Assembly (NCBI GenBank): GCA_007695225.1
Contig: REED01000119.1
Span: 1-64,000 of the forward strand
Direction of reading: 5' to 3'
From: Gemmatimonadales bacterium
GTDB lineage: Bacteria > Gemmatimonadota > Gemmatimonadetes > Longimicrobiales > Gaopeijiaceae
Length of the DNA: 64,000 bases
Shown piece after piece: positions 43,901 to 53,122 of the stretch. The notes beneath the pieces are model-generated. The model was not told the origin of the DNA, ran no database searches, and saw nothing but the letters and a program-made list of their open reading frames with translations. Each line of letters starts with the position of its first letter. The stretch's first letter is position 1. Position numbers and translations under genes: made by a program.

Positions 43901-44272
43901 CCGGTGGAGCGCCTCCACCGCCTGGGTCAGGAGGGCCTCCACCCGGGCCGGATCCAGGGGGGGAGCCCCGGGGAGTCCGGCGTGGACCGCCAGCGCGGTC
44001 CGCTCCTTCTCGTCCACCACGGCTCGGGCCAGGCGAATCAGGACCCGCTCCAGGATCTCTCCCGCCGCCTTCCGGGTGAAGGTGGAGGCCAGGATCTCCT
44101 GCGCGGGGACCCCGGCGTTCAGGAGCCCGATGATCCGGGAGGAGAGGCGAAAGGTCTTCCCCGTCCCGGCGGAGGCAAGGACGATCTCCCGGGGGAGGGT
44201 GGGGCCGAGTGGCGGCGCGCTCCCTCCGTCGGGGTCATCCAACCGGCGCTGCTCCCGGGTCGCGTCATCCAT
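40937..44272 (-). CDS. addA: AddA-like UvrD-family helicase/exonuclease subunit
   Basis: The start MDDATREQRRL overlaps the addB-like stop by 8 bases. The 1111-residue product has Walker A LASAGTGKTFRL, the UvrD motif FTRKAAGEI, Walker B (LLLDEFQDTS), and motif QSIYGWRGGEPRLL. Further helicase motifs follow (GARVRVMTIHASKGLEFDAVVLP, then YVALTRARHALL). The C-terminus has an RecB-type nuclease pattern (RGSVVHAWLEMVEW and VVDFKTDRF). It should work with the neighbour in double-strand break repair. Confidence 0.88.
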   Translation of the reverse strand: MDDATREQRRLDDPDGGSAPPLGPTLPREIVLASAGTGKTFRLSSRIIGLLNAGVPAQEILASTFTRKAAGEILERVLIRLARAVVDEKERTALAVHAGLPGAPPLDPARVEALLTQAVEALHRMNVSTLDAFFHRVARAFSLEMGLAPGWEVADTADGEALVTAAVDRLLADVDRREMGELLRLHRAGDVGRGVHAELLAVVEGIQRVARELDPREPHPWGFASEADEDPPARSELEALARRVGEAELPLTKKGTPDSRWSGAAQAHQADLRNRDWKGLLGKGVFAAVFSGKEAFSRHEISSEWEGLAREAGRLARRDLLPGLQGRAQALGRLAEGFEAAFVAEQSRRSLYRFEDIPHLLLSTGTTERGGEIYFRLDGRIRHLLLDEFQDTSALQWRALEPLAEEILQGHEGERAVVVVADPKQSIYGWRGGEPRLLERISLRSGIPTDALKKSYRSSPVILDAVNRICARFPASPVLDQEHEAMAAREWARDFPHHEAAFPDLPGFLRVVQSPPEEGRRQLRPGVVAAAADEVHRLHRTAPGATVGVLCRTGKAVNRMIWELRRREIPVSEEGGGPVLDAWPVHPLLALLRVADHPGDRLARYIVATSSLGEAVGFVDWTSDAQADRVSSGVRRRLLQEGYGPVLDRWTRVLISRASPRERVRLGQLVELGYRQDAARPPLRPGAFIRRVEATRMEAPGGARVRVMTIHASKGLEFDAVVLPELESSFRKGGGGRAGPIPVRGEPAGPIQRIFPPVPRDFLGLFPEVSQAVLHQGATAFHDELGGLYVALTRARHALLLVVEEGREGKSTPAQLIREGLGVEGAEPLRREGSVGVLLEEGDPDWADHAGKGTGGVGKGMAGAADREEEGRKEEEGEEGRGPDLRSPAPSSLPQGPPAIPMAPVRDRRRFLPRVTPSALEGEETRTVADLLRMGGGGARLRGSVVHAWLEMVEWVEEGIPEEGALRARGRELGMKEPGLTSLLGRFHTWLGEEPLQAVLSRDRLPPGTEVEQELPFLHRDGGRILSGSVDRLLRFPGPDRTTERVQVVDFKTDRFSSDAAEAARELEERMALYHPQLQAYRRAMATRFRVPVERVEALLVFLEAGVTRTI

Positions 44273-47200
44273 CGGACATCTCCTCCTCTCCCTCCTCACC
44301 ATCCTCACTCGGGGGCGCCAGGATGCCCACCCCCAGGAGCGGGCCCATGTCGTCGGACACCCGGGCCCTGGCGAGGCGGGCCGGGTCGAAGGTCACCCAC
44401 TCCCCCCGGAGGAGGGGCCGGAGAACCTCCCGGGCCTGTTCATCCGCCTCCGCCAGCTCCTCCGCGGTCCAGTCCGCCCGGAGGATTCCCACCGTCTCCA
44501 GCTTCCGGGGAAGGTTGTAGTAGGCCAGGTGGAGGGGTGCACCCGCTCCCGGGGCCTCCCCCCCCGACGCCCCCGGTGCCCCCGATGCCCTTCCCGACCC
44601 CTCCCGCAAGGCCCCGAGGGCTTCCAGGGGCTCCCCTCCGGCCCCCACCAGGCGAGGCGCCACGTGACGGTAAAGGGGAAGCTGGAGGTCCACCCACTCC
44701 CGAAGCGGCCCCCGCCCCTTCCGATGGGTCTGATCGGGGCTCCGGCCCACCTCGGAGGTCTTGTAGTCCAGGAGGAGCCACCCCTCTTCCGGATGCCGGT
44801 CCACCCGGTCCACCCTCCCGGTGAGGAAGACGGAATCGGTATCCACCGGGAACGGGACCCCTTCCGGAGGCGTGCCCGTCTCCACCGCCACCACCTCCCA
44901 CCCCTGGGCCCGATGCGCCGCCTCGACCCGGGCCAGCGCACCCAGCCGGAGGGCGAGTTGGGAGAGCTGGATCTGAACCGCCGGGAGGGGGCGGGTTCCG
45001 AACCGGCGCCGCCCCTCCTCACGGAGGGCCTCTTCCAGACCTCGAGCCAGGCGGCCCGCGTCCTTTTCCCCCCGGAGTTCCCTCCCCAGCGTCTCCAGGA
45101 CCCGATGGGCGAGCCCTCCGAACCCCATGGCCTCCATCTCCCTCCCCTCGTCGTCCACCCAGCGGTCCGGGGAGGCGCCGCCCACCCTCCGCCCCAGGAG
45201 CCAGAGGTACGGGTCGGCCAGGAGAGAGGCGAAGGCGGTGACCCGGATCCGGAGGGGAAGTCCGGGGGGGGCCAGGGAGAGCTCCGGGGGAAGGGATACG
45301 CCGGCTTCCTGGAGCCCGTTGTCCGGAGGGGGCGGGGAACTCCCGGGAGCGGGCGGGGCGCCCCCGGGAGCCGCCGGTGCCTCCCCCTTGTCATCCAGAT
45401 ACTGAAGGATCCGTCGGGCCACCTCCGGAGGAGTCCCCTGGAGAAGGAGGGGTGACGGGCGGAGGGGATCCCCCGAGACTCCCCGTCGCCCCGAGACCAG
45501 CACCGTCCCCTCGCGGCTCTCGAGAATGGCGGTGAGACGATAGGCGTCTCGAGCGCGCCGGGCGCGGTTGTCGGGGATCCCCAGCGCGACCCGGAGGGCA
45601 TCGGGAAGGAAGGGATGACCCACCACCGCCGCCGGCAGGTGGGGGTCGTTCACCCCCGCCAACAGGAGGACCGGGGCATCGTCCAGGTGGAGTTCCAGCC
45701 ACCCCAACGCCTCCACCGCCGCCTCCTCTTCCGGAGGCGGGACGACCTCCCCCTCCATCTCCGAGAGGAGGATCCGGATGAGGGTCGCCCCGCTCACCCC
45801 GGGAGTGAATCCCGGGGAGGCGGCCCCAGCGGCGCCGGCGCCGCCCGCCGCCTCTGCCTCACCCAGCAGTCCCCGGAGAACCGAAAGGAAGGCCATGAGA
45901 TCACGGTCCCCGGGGACGTTCTCCCGAAGGGCCCGATCCCCATGGATGGCCTGGAAGAACCGGCCCAGGGGTTCCGCCCACTCCGAAAGGGGCCGGGACT
46001 CCCGCAGCTCCCCCAGGAGGGATCCCATCCGACCCCGGAGGAACTCGACGCGGCGCAGGGCCCGGTCCTCGGGGGGCCCGGGAAGGGAGCCCCCTCCCAG
46101 CTTCCCCGGAAGGGCGGCCTGGCGATAGGCATCGAGATTCCGGAGCGTCTCCCCTGCGGCCAACCCCTCGCCCTGAAGCCAGCCCTCCAGGTCCGGGTGC
46201 CGGAGGAGGGAGGCCAGCGCGGAAACGTCGTCGTCGTCCAGGAACCGGGCCACCGCCTCCAGGAGGAGGAAGGGACGGGTGCGGTCCAGCGGCCTCCCGG
46301 CGGGGTCCCGGAGGGGGACGCCCCTCTCCTCGAGGACTCGGAGCAGGAAGGGGGTGAGGTCCGGATCCGCCACGCCCACCACCACCTCTTCGGGGGAGCG
46401 GCGGCCTCCAAGGTCCGCCATTTCCCGGGCTACCCGCTCCGCCTGATCCGCCGGTCCCCCCTCCACGAACGCCCGGGCCCGGACCAGGGGCACCTCTCGA
46501 CCCCACCATTCCTGGGGGAGGATCGTCCCATCGGGGTGGAAGCGATGGCCTTCCGACTCCGGGGCATGGATGAGGACCTGCACCGGGAGCTGAAGGGTGG
46601 TCAGCATCTCCCGAACCACTCCCGGCAGCTCCGGGATCGCCACCAGCCAGAGGGGCCCAGGCGCAGAGACGGAGCCGTCCGCCAGGGCATGGCGTCGGGC
46701 TTCCTCCCGGTCCATCCATCCGCCCCTGGCCAGGAGGCGAAGGACTTGCCCCTGCACCTCCTGAAGGGCATCCCAGCGAGGGCCATCGTCGAAGAGGGAG
46801 GCGCGGGCGAAGACCTGGGCCACGTCCTGGAAGGTAAGGCCCTCCGCCGCCAGCTCACGATGGAGTTCCTCCACCAACCGTGCCAGCGCCAGCCAGCCGG
46901 GAAGGTCCCCTGCTGCGGGTGGGCGGGAGGTGAGCAGGCGGAGGCGATGATCGGGAAGCTCCTGGAGGGCACGGGCCCAGGCCATGCGAGCCGCCAGCCC
47001 CGGCGGCGGGGGGCGTTCCGGAAGGTAGAGTCGCTCAGGGAGCACTCCTGCGGTGACCACCTGGGGGGGGCGGAGGGCCAGACCCCGCGCCTCAGACCCT
47101 TCCAGGAGGAGCTCCTGGAGTCGCCGGCCCGCCCGAGATCCAGGGACCACCACCAGGTGCTGGGAAAGGTCCAGCTCCCCCGCCCGACCACCGGGGCCGT

Positions 47201-47285
47201 CCCAGGCCAGGAGTCGCTCCGCCGCCCCATGGAGGGCTGGACGATCCCAACCCAGGAACAGGGGATGAAAGGAGGCTGGCGGCAT
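44265..47285 (-). CDS. addB: AddB-like PD-(D/E)XK nuclease subunit
   Basis: The start MPPASFHPLFLGW was chosen over a longer shadow ORF. The 1006-residue product has a degenerate helicase-like N-terminal half (QHLVVVPGSRAGRRLQELL) without Walker A. A C-terminal PD-(D/E)XK nuclease domain follows (GLAHRVLETLGREL, then WLLLDYKTSEVG). This is the layout of AddB/RexB subunits. I see no clear four-cysteine iron-sulphur set, so it is nearer to RexB. It is the first gene of a two-gene operon with addA. Confidence 0.82.
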   Translation of the reverse strand: MPPASFHPLFLGWDRPALHGAAERLLAWDGPGGRAGELDLSQHLVVVPGSRAGRRLQELLLEGSEARGLALRPPQVVTAGVLPERLYLPERPPPPGLAARMAWARALQELPDHRLRLLTSRPPAAGDLPGWLALARLVEELHRELAAEGLTFQDVAQVFARASLFDDGPRWDALQEVQGQVLRLLARGGWMDREEARRHALADGSVSAPGPLWLVAIPELPGVVREMLTTLQLPVQVLIHAPESEGHRFHPDGTILPQEWWGREVPLVRARAFVEGGPADQAERVAREMADLGGRRSPEEVVVGVADPDLTPFLLRVLEERGVPLRDPAGRPLDRTRPFLLLEAVARFLDDDDVSALASLLRHPDLEGWLQGEGLAAGETLRNLDAYRQAALPGKLGGGSLPGPPEDRALRRVEFLRGRMGSLLGELRESRPLSEWAEPLGRFFQAIHGDRALRENVPGDRDLMAFLSVLRGLLGEAEAAGGAGAAGAASPGFTPGVSGATLIRILLSEMEGEVVPPPEEEAAVEALGWLELHLDDAPVLLLAGVNDPHLPAAVVGHPFLPDALRVALGIPDNRARRARDAYRLTAILESREGTVLVSGRRGVSGDPLRPSPLLLQGTPPEVARRILQYLDDKGEAPAAPGGAPPAPGSSPPPPDNGLQEAGVSLPPELSLAPPGLPLRIRVTAFASLLADPYLWLLGRRVGGASPDRWVDDEGREMEAMGFGGLAHRVLETLGRELRGEKDAGRLARGLEEALREEGRRRFGTRPLPAVQIQLSQLALRLGALARVEAAHRAQGWEVVAVETGTPPEGVPFPVDTDSVFLTGRVDRVDRHPEEGWLLLDYKTSEVGRSPDQTHRKGRGPLREWVDLQLPLYRHVAPRLVGAGGEPLEALGALREGSGRASGAPGASGGEAPGAGAPLHLAYYNLPRKLETVGILRADWTAEELAEADEQAREVLRPLLRGEWVTFDPARLARARVSDDMGPLLGVGILAPPSEDGEEGEEEMSDG

Positions 47286-47479
47286 GGGCAGCGGATGGGG
47301 ACGCGAGGGATGAAGGGCTGGTGATGGGGGCCGACGGGGGCCCGGGAGGGGCCTGATCCGGAGACCAGACCGGCAAGGTGACCCCGTCCACCCTGGGGGG
47401 AAAGGGGAGAGGGAAAGGGGAGGAGCCCAGGGGAAGGGTGCAGGGGAGCGCTCCCTCTGCCACCGCCTTCCGGTGAGCG
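47286..47479. other. Spacer upstream of addB
   Basis: About 190 bases of purine/pyrimidine-skewed GC-rich sequence (plus-strand runs such as GGGGAAAGGGGAGAGGG). I see no gene or clear promoter. Confidence 0.4.
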
Positions 47480-48895
47480 TCACCCACGCTCCCCCGTCGT
47501 CCGACCCGGACCATGTCTCCCCCAGTACCGGATGGAAAGGGTGAGAAGGCGAACCCCCATCAGGGTGACGATCCCCCACCAGACTCCCTGGAGCCCCCAG
47601 CCCATGGGGAGAACCAGGAGGAGGACCATGGCGGCGGCGGCCCCCGAAAGGAGCATCTGCCCGGCCAGGAACCGGAAGTCCTCGGCCCCCATGAAGATCC
47701 CGTCCCAGACGAACACCAGGGCGTTCAGGGGCTGCATCCAGATGACGAACGGAAGGATCCGTGCCACCTCCCGGAGCGTGGCGCCGTCATCGGTGAACAA
47801 GCGGGGAAGGAGGGGCGCCAGGAGGAGGAAGAGGAGGGTGAGGACGAGCCCCATGGCGAGGCCCCACAGCAGGAGCCGATCGGTGACGCGCCGGAGGAGA
47901 TGGACCCTACCCTCCCCCCGAAAGCGCCCGACCAGGGCCTGGGCCGCCACCGCCACCGCGTCCACCACCAGGGCCAGCAGGATCCAGAGCTGCACGGCCA
48001 CCTGGTGTCCGGCCACTTCGGCCGTCCCCACCCGGGTCGCCACCGCGGCAGCCAGGGTGAGGGTCCCGATGAGGGCCAAGGTCCGGATCAGGAGCTCCCC
48101 CCCGACCCGGAGGAAGGGGAGGAGCTCCGCCGGACGGGGGAGGCGGGACACCCCCCCCAGGAGGTCTCGTCGGGGGCCCAGGATAAGCCAGAGGAAACCC
48201 ACAGCCCCGACCCATTGGGCCACCACCGTGGCCCATGCGGCTCCTGTGAGCCCCCACCCCAGTCCGAAGATGAGGATGGGGTCCAGCACCAGGTTCACCA
48301 CGTTGAGGCCCAGCGTGACGCGAAAAGGGGTTCGAGTGTCCTGGAACCCCCGGAAGATCCCATGCCCTGCCATGATCAGGAGGACGGCGGGCCCCGCCAG
48401 CGCCCGGATCCTCAGGTAGTCCAGTGCCGGTCCCCGGAGTTCCCCGGTGGCCCCCATGAGCCGAACCAGGAGATCTCCTCCCATGAGGAGGATGGTGGTG
48501 GCCGCCACCCCCGTGACCACCGCCAGGGTGAGGGCCTGGAGCACCACGCGTCCCGCCTCGGTGCGATCCCCCCGTCCCACAGCCCGGGCCACCCGTGGCG
48601 TGGTCCCATACGCCAGGAAGTTGAACACGACGAAGGCCAGGGAGAAGAGGGCGGCGTTCACCCCCAGGGCGGCCAGGGGAACGGTGCCCAACCGCCCGAC
48701 ATAGGCGGTGTCCACGAGGGTCACCAGAGGATCGGCGGCCAGAGCGCCCAGGGCCGGGAGGGCCAGGGCGACGATCTCCCGGTCCAGGGAGCGGGAGCCC
48801 ATGGGACCCGTGGAACCTGTGGGATCTGGGGGATCCGTGGGGCCCGTGGGGTCCGTGGGGAACGGTTGGAGTCCGGCGTCGGGAGGGTGGTTCAT
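47480..48895 (-). CDS. MATE family efflux transporter (DinF-like)
   Basis: The start MNHPPDAGLQPF leads into an unusual Thr/Pro/Asp-rich stretch (TDPTGPTDPPDP) coded by 9-base repeats. About twelve membrane helices follow (LDREIVALALPALGALAADPLVTLVDTAYV is the family's TM1 region; quoted pieces LPALGALAADPL and VDTAYVGRLG). This matches DinF-type MATE exporters, which expel organic cations with sodium or protons. The 471-residue length is normal apart from the N-terminal repeat. Confidence 0.9.
   Translation of the reverse strand: MNHPPDAGLQPFPTDPTGPTDPPDPTGSTGPMGSRSLDREIVALALPALGALAADPLVTLVDTAYVGRLGTVPLAALGVNAALFSLAFVVFNFLAYGTTPRVARAVGRGDRTEAGRVVLQALTLAVVTGVAATTILLMGGDLLVRLMGATGELRGPALDYLRIRALAGPAVLLIMAGHGIFRGFQDTRTPFRVTLGLNVVNLVLDPILIFGLGWGLTGAAWATVVAQWVGAVGFLWLILGPRRDLLGGVSRLPRPAELLPFLRVGGELLIRTLALIGTLTLAAAVATRVGTAEVAGHQVAVQLWILLALVVDAVAVAAQALVGRFRGEGRVHLLRRVTDRLLLWGLAMGLVLTLLFLLLAPLLPRLFTDDGATLREVARILPFVIWMQPLNALVFVWDGIFMGAEDFRFLAGQMLLSGAAAAMVLLLVLPMGWGLQGVWWGIVTLMGVRLLTLSIRYWGRHGPGRTTGERG
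48805..48867 (-). repeat. 9-bp tandem repeat in the MATE N-terminus
   Basis: Six to seven copies of a 9-base unit close to GATCCGTGG; on the coding strand they give repeated Thr-Asp-Pro/Thr-Gly-Pro triplets. Confidence 0.8.
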
Positions 48896-49077
48896 GGGGC
48901 AGACGGGTGGAAGTGCATGATGCCCTGGCGTGGCCAAGGCACCGGGCCCGGGAACGGGCTTCCAACCTCGCCTCCGCCCCCACCGTCGTCCATTCCCTCG
49001 TTCCGCTGTACCTTTTCCCCCATGCCGGCGGGCCGCGGTGGCTCGTCGCGATCCATCCGACCCGGAGTCGAGGGGAG

Positions 49078-49431
49078 ATGCAGAACCTGATCATCCGCCT
49101 CTTCGTGAACGCCATCGCCCTCTGGGTGGCGGCCCAGTTGGTAGGCGGAATCGAACTGGCGGGAGAATTCTGGCCGGTGCTCCTGGTGGCAGGGGTTTTC
49201 GGCCTCATCAACGCCCTCATCAAGCCCTTCGTCCTCCTCCTCTCCTTCCCCGTCGTCGTCCTCACCCTGGGGCTCTTCACCGTGGTGGTGAACGCCCTCA
49301 TGCTCATGCTCACCGCTGCGCTGGTGGATGCCCTCCGGGTCGACGGCTTCTGGCCCGCCCTCCTGGGGAGCATCCTCATCTCGGTGGTGAGCTTCCTCTT
49401 CACGGTGCTGCTCCCGGAAAAGAGGGACTAA
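49078..49431 (+). CDS. Small phage-holin-4-like (YvlD family) membrane protein
   Basis: The ATG at MQNLIIRLFVNA follows a purine-rich ribosome site (AGGGGAG). The 117-residue product has four membrane helices with family motifs (LFVNAIALWVAAQLVGGIEL, GLINALIKPF, and GLFTVVVNALMLML). Such proteins are common in bacterial chromosomes; their link to phage holins is only by sequence. The gene's stop lies in a 21-bp perfect duplication. Confidence 0.88.
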   Translation: MQNLIIRLFVNAIALWVAAQLVGGIELAGEFWPVLLVAGVFGLINALIKPFVLLLSFPVVVLTLGLFTVVVNALMLMLTAALVDALRVDGFWPALLGSILISVVSFLFTVLLPEKRD

Positions 49432-49455
49432 AAGCCGGAAAAGAGGGACTAAAAG
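49414..49455 (+). repeat. 21-bp perfect tandem duplication over the stop of the holin-like gene
   Basis: CCGGAAAAGAGGGACTAAAAG occurs twice back to back; the first copy contains the last codons and TAA stop, the second copy is non-coding. Confidence 0.95.
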
Positions 49456-49516
49456 AGGGTCGGGGAAGCGGGGCAAAGGGGCCGGCTTCGGGTCAAGTAC
49501 GTGGGCGAGACACCGG

Positions 49517-50257
49517 TCAGCGACGCCCTTCCGAGGCACACCCGGTGGCCGGCTCGCCCCCCATGCGCAGCGATGCCGCATACGGGAACCAGGCGCCGGA
49601 CATGCTGTCCCGGCACCGGTTCTCCTCCACCTCCAGGATGAGATACGCCACGCCGTCCACCCCATGGCGGAGGGCTTCGAAGCGCCAGCCTCGGGCGGTG
49701 GCCTGCCAGCTCCCCTCGTCATACCGGACGCCGTCCAGTTCCTCCGGGGAGCGGAAGGTGGCGATGTCGCCGTCGATGTCCACGAGCCAGAAGGGTTCAT
49801 TCCCCCGGGCTCGGAACTCCGCTTCGGGGAGAAGCTCCCGGCAGGAGGGGACCTCAGGGGAGGCCACCCGGAGTTCCTGGATGACGTCCCCCTCCAGGAC
49901 GATATGGACGGTCACCCCTCCCTCTCCATATCCCAGTTCCTCCACCATGGCCTCCAGGTTCTCCCCGGTCCCGTCGGTGACCGGGATTCCCGACTCCTCG
50001 TCGCAGGCCCGGAATGTCAGAGCCCCACCCCGGAACTCCAACTCCCCGGTGACGCCCTCCGGGAAACCGGCTACGGGGGTCTGCGCAACCATGGCCTCGT
50101 CGGCTGGGCGTTCCACCTCGGGCGGCTCCAGGTCTCCTCCACATGCCGCCAGGGCCAGGGCCCCCGGCAGGAGAAGGGGGAACCTCCACCCCGCCCCCCT
50201 CCGGCGCACCGCCGGATCGGTGCGGCAAGGCAGGGAAGCAGGCCGCTTCCGGTTCAT
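49517..50257 (-). CDS. COG3650-type lipoprotein
   Basis: The start MNRKRPASLPC precedes a signal helix (FPLLLPGALALAACGG) with lipobox LAAC. The mature protein has a MliC/META-like first part (VTGELEFRGGALTFRACDEE). A second domain has the COG3650 signature ARGNEPFWLVDIDGD, and paired cysteines near the end (ENRCRDSMSGAWFPY) are typical. These are small outer-membrane or periplasmic proteins of unknown function. Confidence 0.8.
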   Translation of the reverse strand: MNRKRPASLPCRTDPAVRRRGAGWRFPLLLPGALALAACGGDLEPPEVERPADEAMVAQTPVAGFPEGVTGELEFRGGALTFRACDEESGIPVTDGTGENLEAMVEELGYGEGGVTVHIVLEGDVIQELRVASPEVPSCRELLPEAEFRARGNEPFWLVDIDGDIATFRSPEELDGVRYDEGSWQATARGWRFEALRHGVDGVAYLILEVEENRCRDSMSGAWFPYAASLRMGGEPATGCASEGRR

Positions 50258-50461
50258 CGTGGGCACGCTTTCCATGGAATCCCCCTCGGGGCCGGGTCGG
50301 CGGAGAGATCCCGTCGGAACGCCTCCCCGGGATCCGGTGCAAAGATAGAGTCCCAGAGGCCACCCGTCAGGCAGCCGGTCCCCGGAAACCCCCGTTCCAG
50401 GGTGCGTGGATCCCCGGCGGAAGGCGAGGGTAGCCGGAAGATTCGCCGATTTTCTTCGTCC

Positions 50462-51472
50462 ATGACCGCCCTCCCACTCCCACCCGTCATGCCTCTACTC
50501 CCAAGCGCCGACCGCCCCCCTCCCTCCCGGCCGGGCTCCCGGTCAGGCTCCTGGTCGGGAGAGCGTTCTTCCCCTCTCCGACCGGCCCACGTCCAGCGGG
50601 CCCGCGACTGGCGGACGGCCCCGGGGTGGCTCGCAGGGAGCGCGGCCCTCCTTCTCGTGGGGACCCCGGTCACGTCCCAGGCCCAGGATTCGGAGGAGGT
50701 TCGCTATCGGAACACCTCCGAGGTCTCCTTCCTGGTGAACGGGGGAAATGCCGTCCAGAGCTCCCTGGGACTCCGGAATGCCTTCCGCCGCACGTCCCCC
50801 ACCGGGGAACTCCGCCTGGACATGGCCACGCTCCGAACCGACGCCACCCGCATCGAACGGACGGCCGTGGGCACCTCCGATGATTTCCGGGTGGAGGAAG
50901 ACCGGGAAACGGAGCGGACGGCGGAGCGCTGGTCGGCCCAGGCCAGGTATGACCGGAACCTGAACCGCATCCTCTTCGGCTACGGCTCGTCGGGGTGGGA
51001 GCGAAACACCTTCGCAGGATTCAACTCCCGGACCATCCTCTCCGGAGGCGCGGGCGCCCGACTGGGCCGAGAGGACGTCTGGGAATTCAAGCTGGGCGCC
51101 GGTATCACCTACACCTTCCAGGAAGACGTGACCCCGGATCCCGACGGCTTGGACCGGTTCGCCGGGCTCCGGAGCACACTGGACTACGAGCACCAACTCG
51201 CTGCCTCCACCACGGTGGAGGTCTCGTGGGTGGTGGATGCAAACGTCCAGGAGTGGAACAACGTGCGGGGTGACCTCTCCCAGTCCATCGCCACCTCCCT
51301 GTCGGACCGCCTGGCGCTCAAGACCACCTTCCAGCTCCTCCTGGACAATGATCCCCCCCTTCAGCGGGTCCCCCTGCTCGGCACCGGAGGAATGGATACC
51401 GGAGAGACGGTCCTGGTCCCCCTCCTGAAGCGGGATCAGGTGATCTCGGTGGCCCTGGTCCTCACCCTCTGA
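50462..51472 (+). CDS. DUF481 outer-membrane protein
   Basis: With the ATG at 50462 the product is 336 residues with a long N-terminus before the signal helix (GWLAGSAALLLVGTPVTSQAQ). The mature part shows DUF481 features: RYRNTSEVSFLVNGGNAVQS, alternating beta strands, WSAQARYDRNLNRILFGYG, and a terminal hydrophobic strand ending in LVLTL. These proteins form beta-barrels in the outer membrane; function unknown. An ATG 9 codons further in is an alternative start. Confidence 0.83.
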   Translation: MTALPLPPVMPLLPSADRPPPSRPGSRSGSWSGERSSPLRPAHVQRARDWRTAPGWLAGSAALLLVGTPVTSQAQDSEEVRYRNTSEVSFLVNGGNAVQSSLGLRNAFRRTSPTGELRLDMATLRTDATRIERTAVGTSDDFRVEEDRETERTAERWSAQARYDRNLNRILFGYGSSGWERNTFAGFNSRTILSGGAGARLGREDVWEFKLGAGITYTFQEDVTPDPDGLDRFAGLRSTLDYEHQLAASTTVEVSWVVDANVQEWNNVRGDLSQSIATSLSDRLALKTTFQLLLDNDPPLQRVPLLGTGGMDTGETVLVPLLKRDQVISVALVLTL

Positions 51473-51497
51473 CGGGGTCCAGGGAGCGTGGTCCCGC

Positions 51498-52880
51498 TCA
51501 GGAGAACCCGAACCATACCGCCGCCATCATCACCAGGGCCGCGGCGGCCATGAGCTTGAGGAAGAGGGGGAAGCAGAAGCGGAACCACCGGTCGTAGGGG
51601 ATCCCCGCCATCCCCAGGATCCCCATGAGGACGGCGTTGGTGGGGATGATCATGTTCGCCAGCCCGTCCCCGAACTGATAGGCCAGAACCGAGACCTGGC
51701 GGGTCACCCCCACGATGTCCCCCAGGGGCGCCATGAGGGGCATGGTGACGAAGGCCTGGCCGCTCCCCGACGGCACGAAGAGGTTGAGGACGGCCTGCAT
51801 CCCCAGCATCCCCACCGCCGCCAGCTCCGGACCCACATGGGAAAGGGGGAGGGAGAGGCCGTGGACCACCGTGTGGAGGATCTGACCGTCCTCCATGACC
51901 AGGGCGATTCCCCGGGCGATTCCCACCAGGAGGGCCGTCTCCGTGAGCTCGGTGGCCCCCTTCACGAACCGGCCCGCCGTCTCGCTGGGTCCGATCCCAC
52001 CGATGACGGCGGTGACCACCCCCAGGATGAGAAAGGCAGCCCCCAGCTCGTTCAGGTACCATCCCCGGGTGGCGATCCCCCAGACCGCCACGCCCAGCGC
52101 CGAGATGAATCCGGCGAGGATCAGGAGATGTCCGGCGGTCATGGCAGGGTAGTCCCGGGGCGGGTCGCTGGCCTCGGGAATCTCCACGTCCCGGACCAGA
52201 CTCGCCGTCGGATCCTCCTGGACCCTCCGGGAGTAGCGCCGGACATGGTGGACCCCGATGAGAACGAAGGGCACCAGGAGCCCCAGACGGACCTGCCATC
52301 CCGAATAGGTGGGGACGTCGGCGATCCCCTGGGCGATGACCACCGTGTACTGGTTGAAGGCGGCGATCCCGTAGCCGATGCCGTACCCGGCCACGATCAT
52401 CCCCACCGCCGTCATGGCGTCCATCCGGAGGGCTCGACAGAGGGCCACCAGGATGAGGACGAAGGGAATGTATTCGCCCGACGCCCCCATGACGCTGGAG
52501 GCCAAGGCGAAGGTGAAGACCACGACGAAGATGAGGGCCGTGGGACGAGAACTGAAGCGCTCCAGGAGCCGCCCCAGGAGGGCGTCGATGGTCCCGGTGG
52601 CCCGGATGACCGCCAGGACCCCTCCGATGATGAAGAGGAAGAAGATGATGTCCTGGGCGGCGGCGAAGGCCCGGGGCACAGCGGTGAAGAGCTCCAGGGG
52701 AGAGAGGAGTTCCCGATCGGGAGAGACCTGGAAGGTGCCTGGGACCACCACCTCCCTTCCCGTCTCGGTGAGTTCGGTCTGGAACCGGCCCTGGGGGATC
52801 ACCCAGGTCGCCACCAGCGCCGCCACCATCATGAAGAAAAGGAGGGTCAGGGTGTGGGGCATCCTGAGCTTGACGGCCAT
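51498..52880 (-). CDS. yfcC: YfcC/DcuC family carrier
   Basis: The start MAVKLRMPHTLTLLFFMM is the usual YfcC start. The 460-residue protein has about 11-12 membrane helices with DcuC-superfamily segments: FLFIIGGVLAVIRATG, SSVMGASGEYIPFVLILVAL, and NLFVPSGSGQAFVTMPLMAP. Related proteins carry dicarboxylates or basic amino acids; the substrate here is not known. Confidence 0.87.
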   Translation of the reverse strand: MAVKLRMPHTLTLLFFMMVAALVATWVIPQGRFQTELTETGREVVVPGTFQVSPDRELLSPLELFTAVPRAFAAAQDIIFFLFIIGGVLAVIRATGTIDALLGRLLERFSSRPTALIFVVVFTFALASSVMGASGEYIPFVLILVALCRALRMDAMTAVGMIVAGYGIGYGIAAFNQYTVVIAQGIADVPTYSGWQVRLGLLVPFVLIGVHHVRRYSRRVQEDPTASLVRDVEIPEASDPPRDYPAMTAGHLLILAGFISALGVAVWGIATRGWYLNELGAAFLILGVVTAVIGGIGPSETAGRFVKGATELTETALLVGIARGIALVMEDGQILHTVVHGLSLPLSHVGPELAAVGMLGMQAVLNLFVPSGSGQAFVTMPLMAPLGDIVGVTRQVSVLAYQFGDGLANMIIPTNAVLMGILGMAGIPYDRWFRFCFPLFLKLMAAAALVMMAAVWFGFS

Positions 52881-53122
52881 CCGATCTCCTGGGCGGGGTT
52901 GGGGAGGGCGGACCCGAGGGGATGAGCCCCGGGAGAGCGGGGACCCGCTTGGGAGGCGGCCCCGATCCGCCCGATTCTATCTCCCCCGGGCCCTGGACGC
53001 ACCTCACCCCCGCCGGAAGGACTCCGACGGGGGCGAGGGCGAGTTCGCGAGGGTGCTAGCCCTTCGTTGAGTTCGCGGGGGCCGGTCTCGCGCTGGGTCC
53101 AGCGTTTTGGCTCCGCCTGACC
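52881..53122. other. Spacer between the YfcC carrier and the DUF4382 gene
   Basis: About 240 bases. It has a hairpin over the DUF4382 stop codon (CCGCCTGA-2-TCAGGCGG, 53113-53130) and a small CGCTGG-2-CCAGCG hairpin followed by TTTT on the plus strand (about 53085-53107). No gene or convincing promoter was seen. Confidence 0.4.

Noticed and set aside
49078-49431. Prophage, suggested by the holin-like protein
   Set aside because: No other phage gene is nearby; this family is common in ordinary chromosomes.
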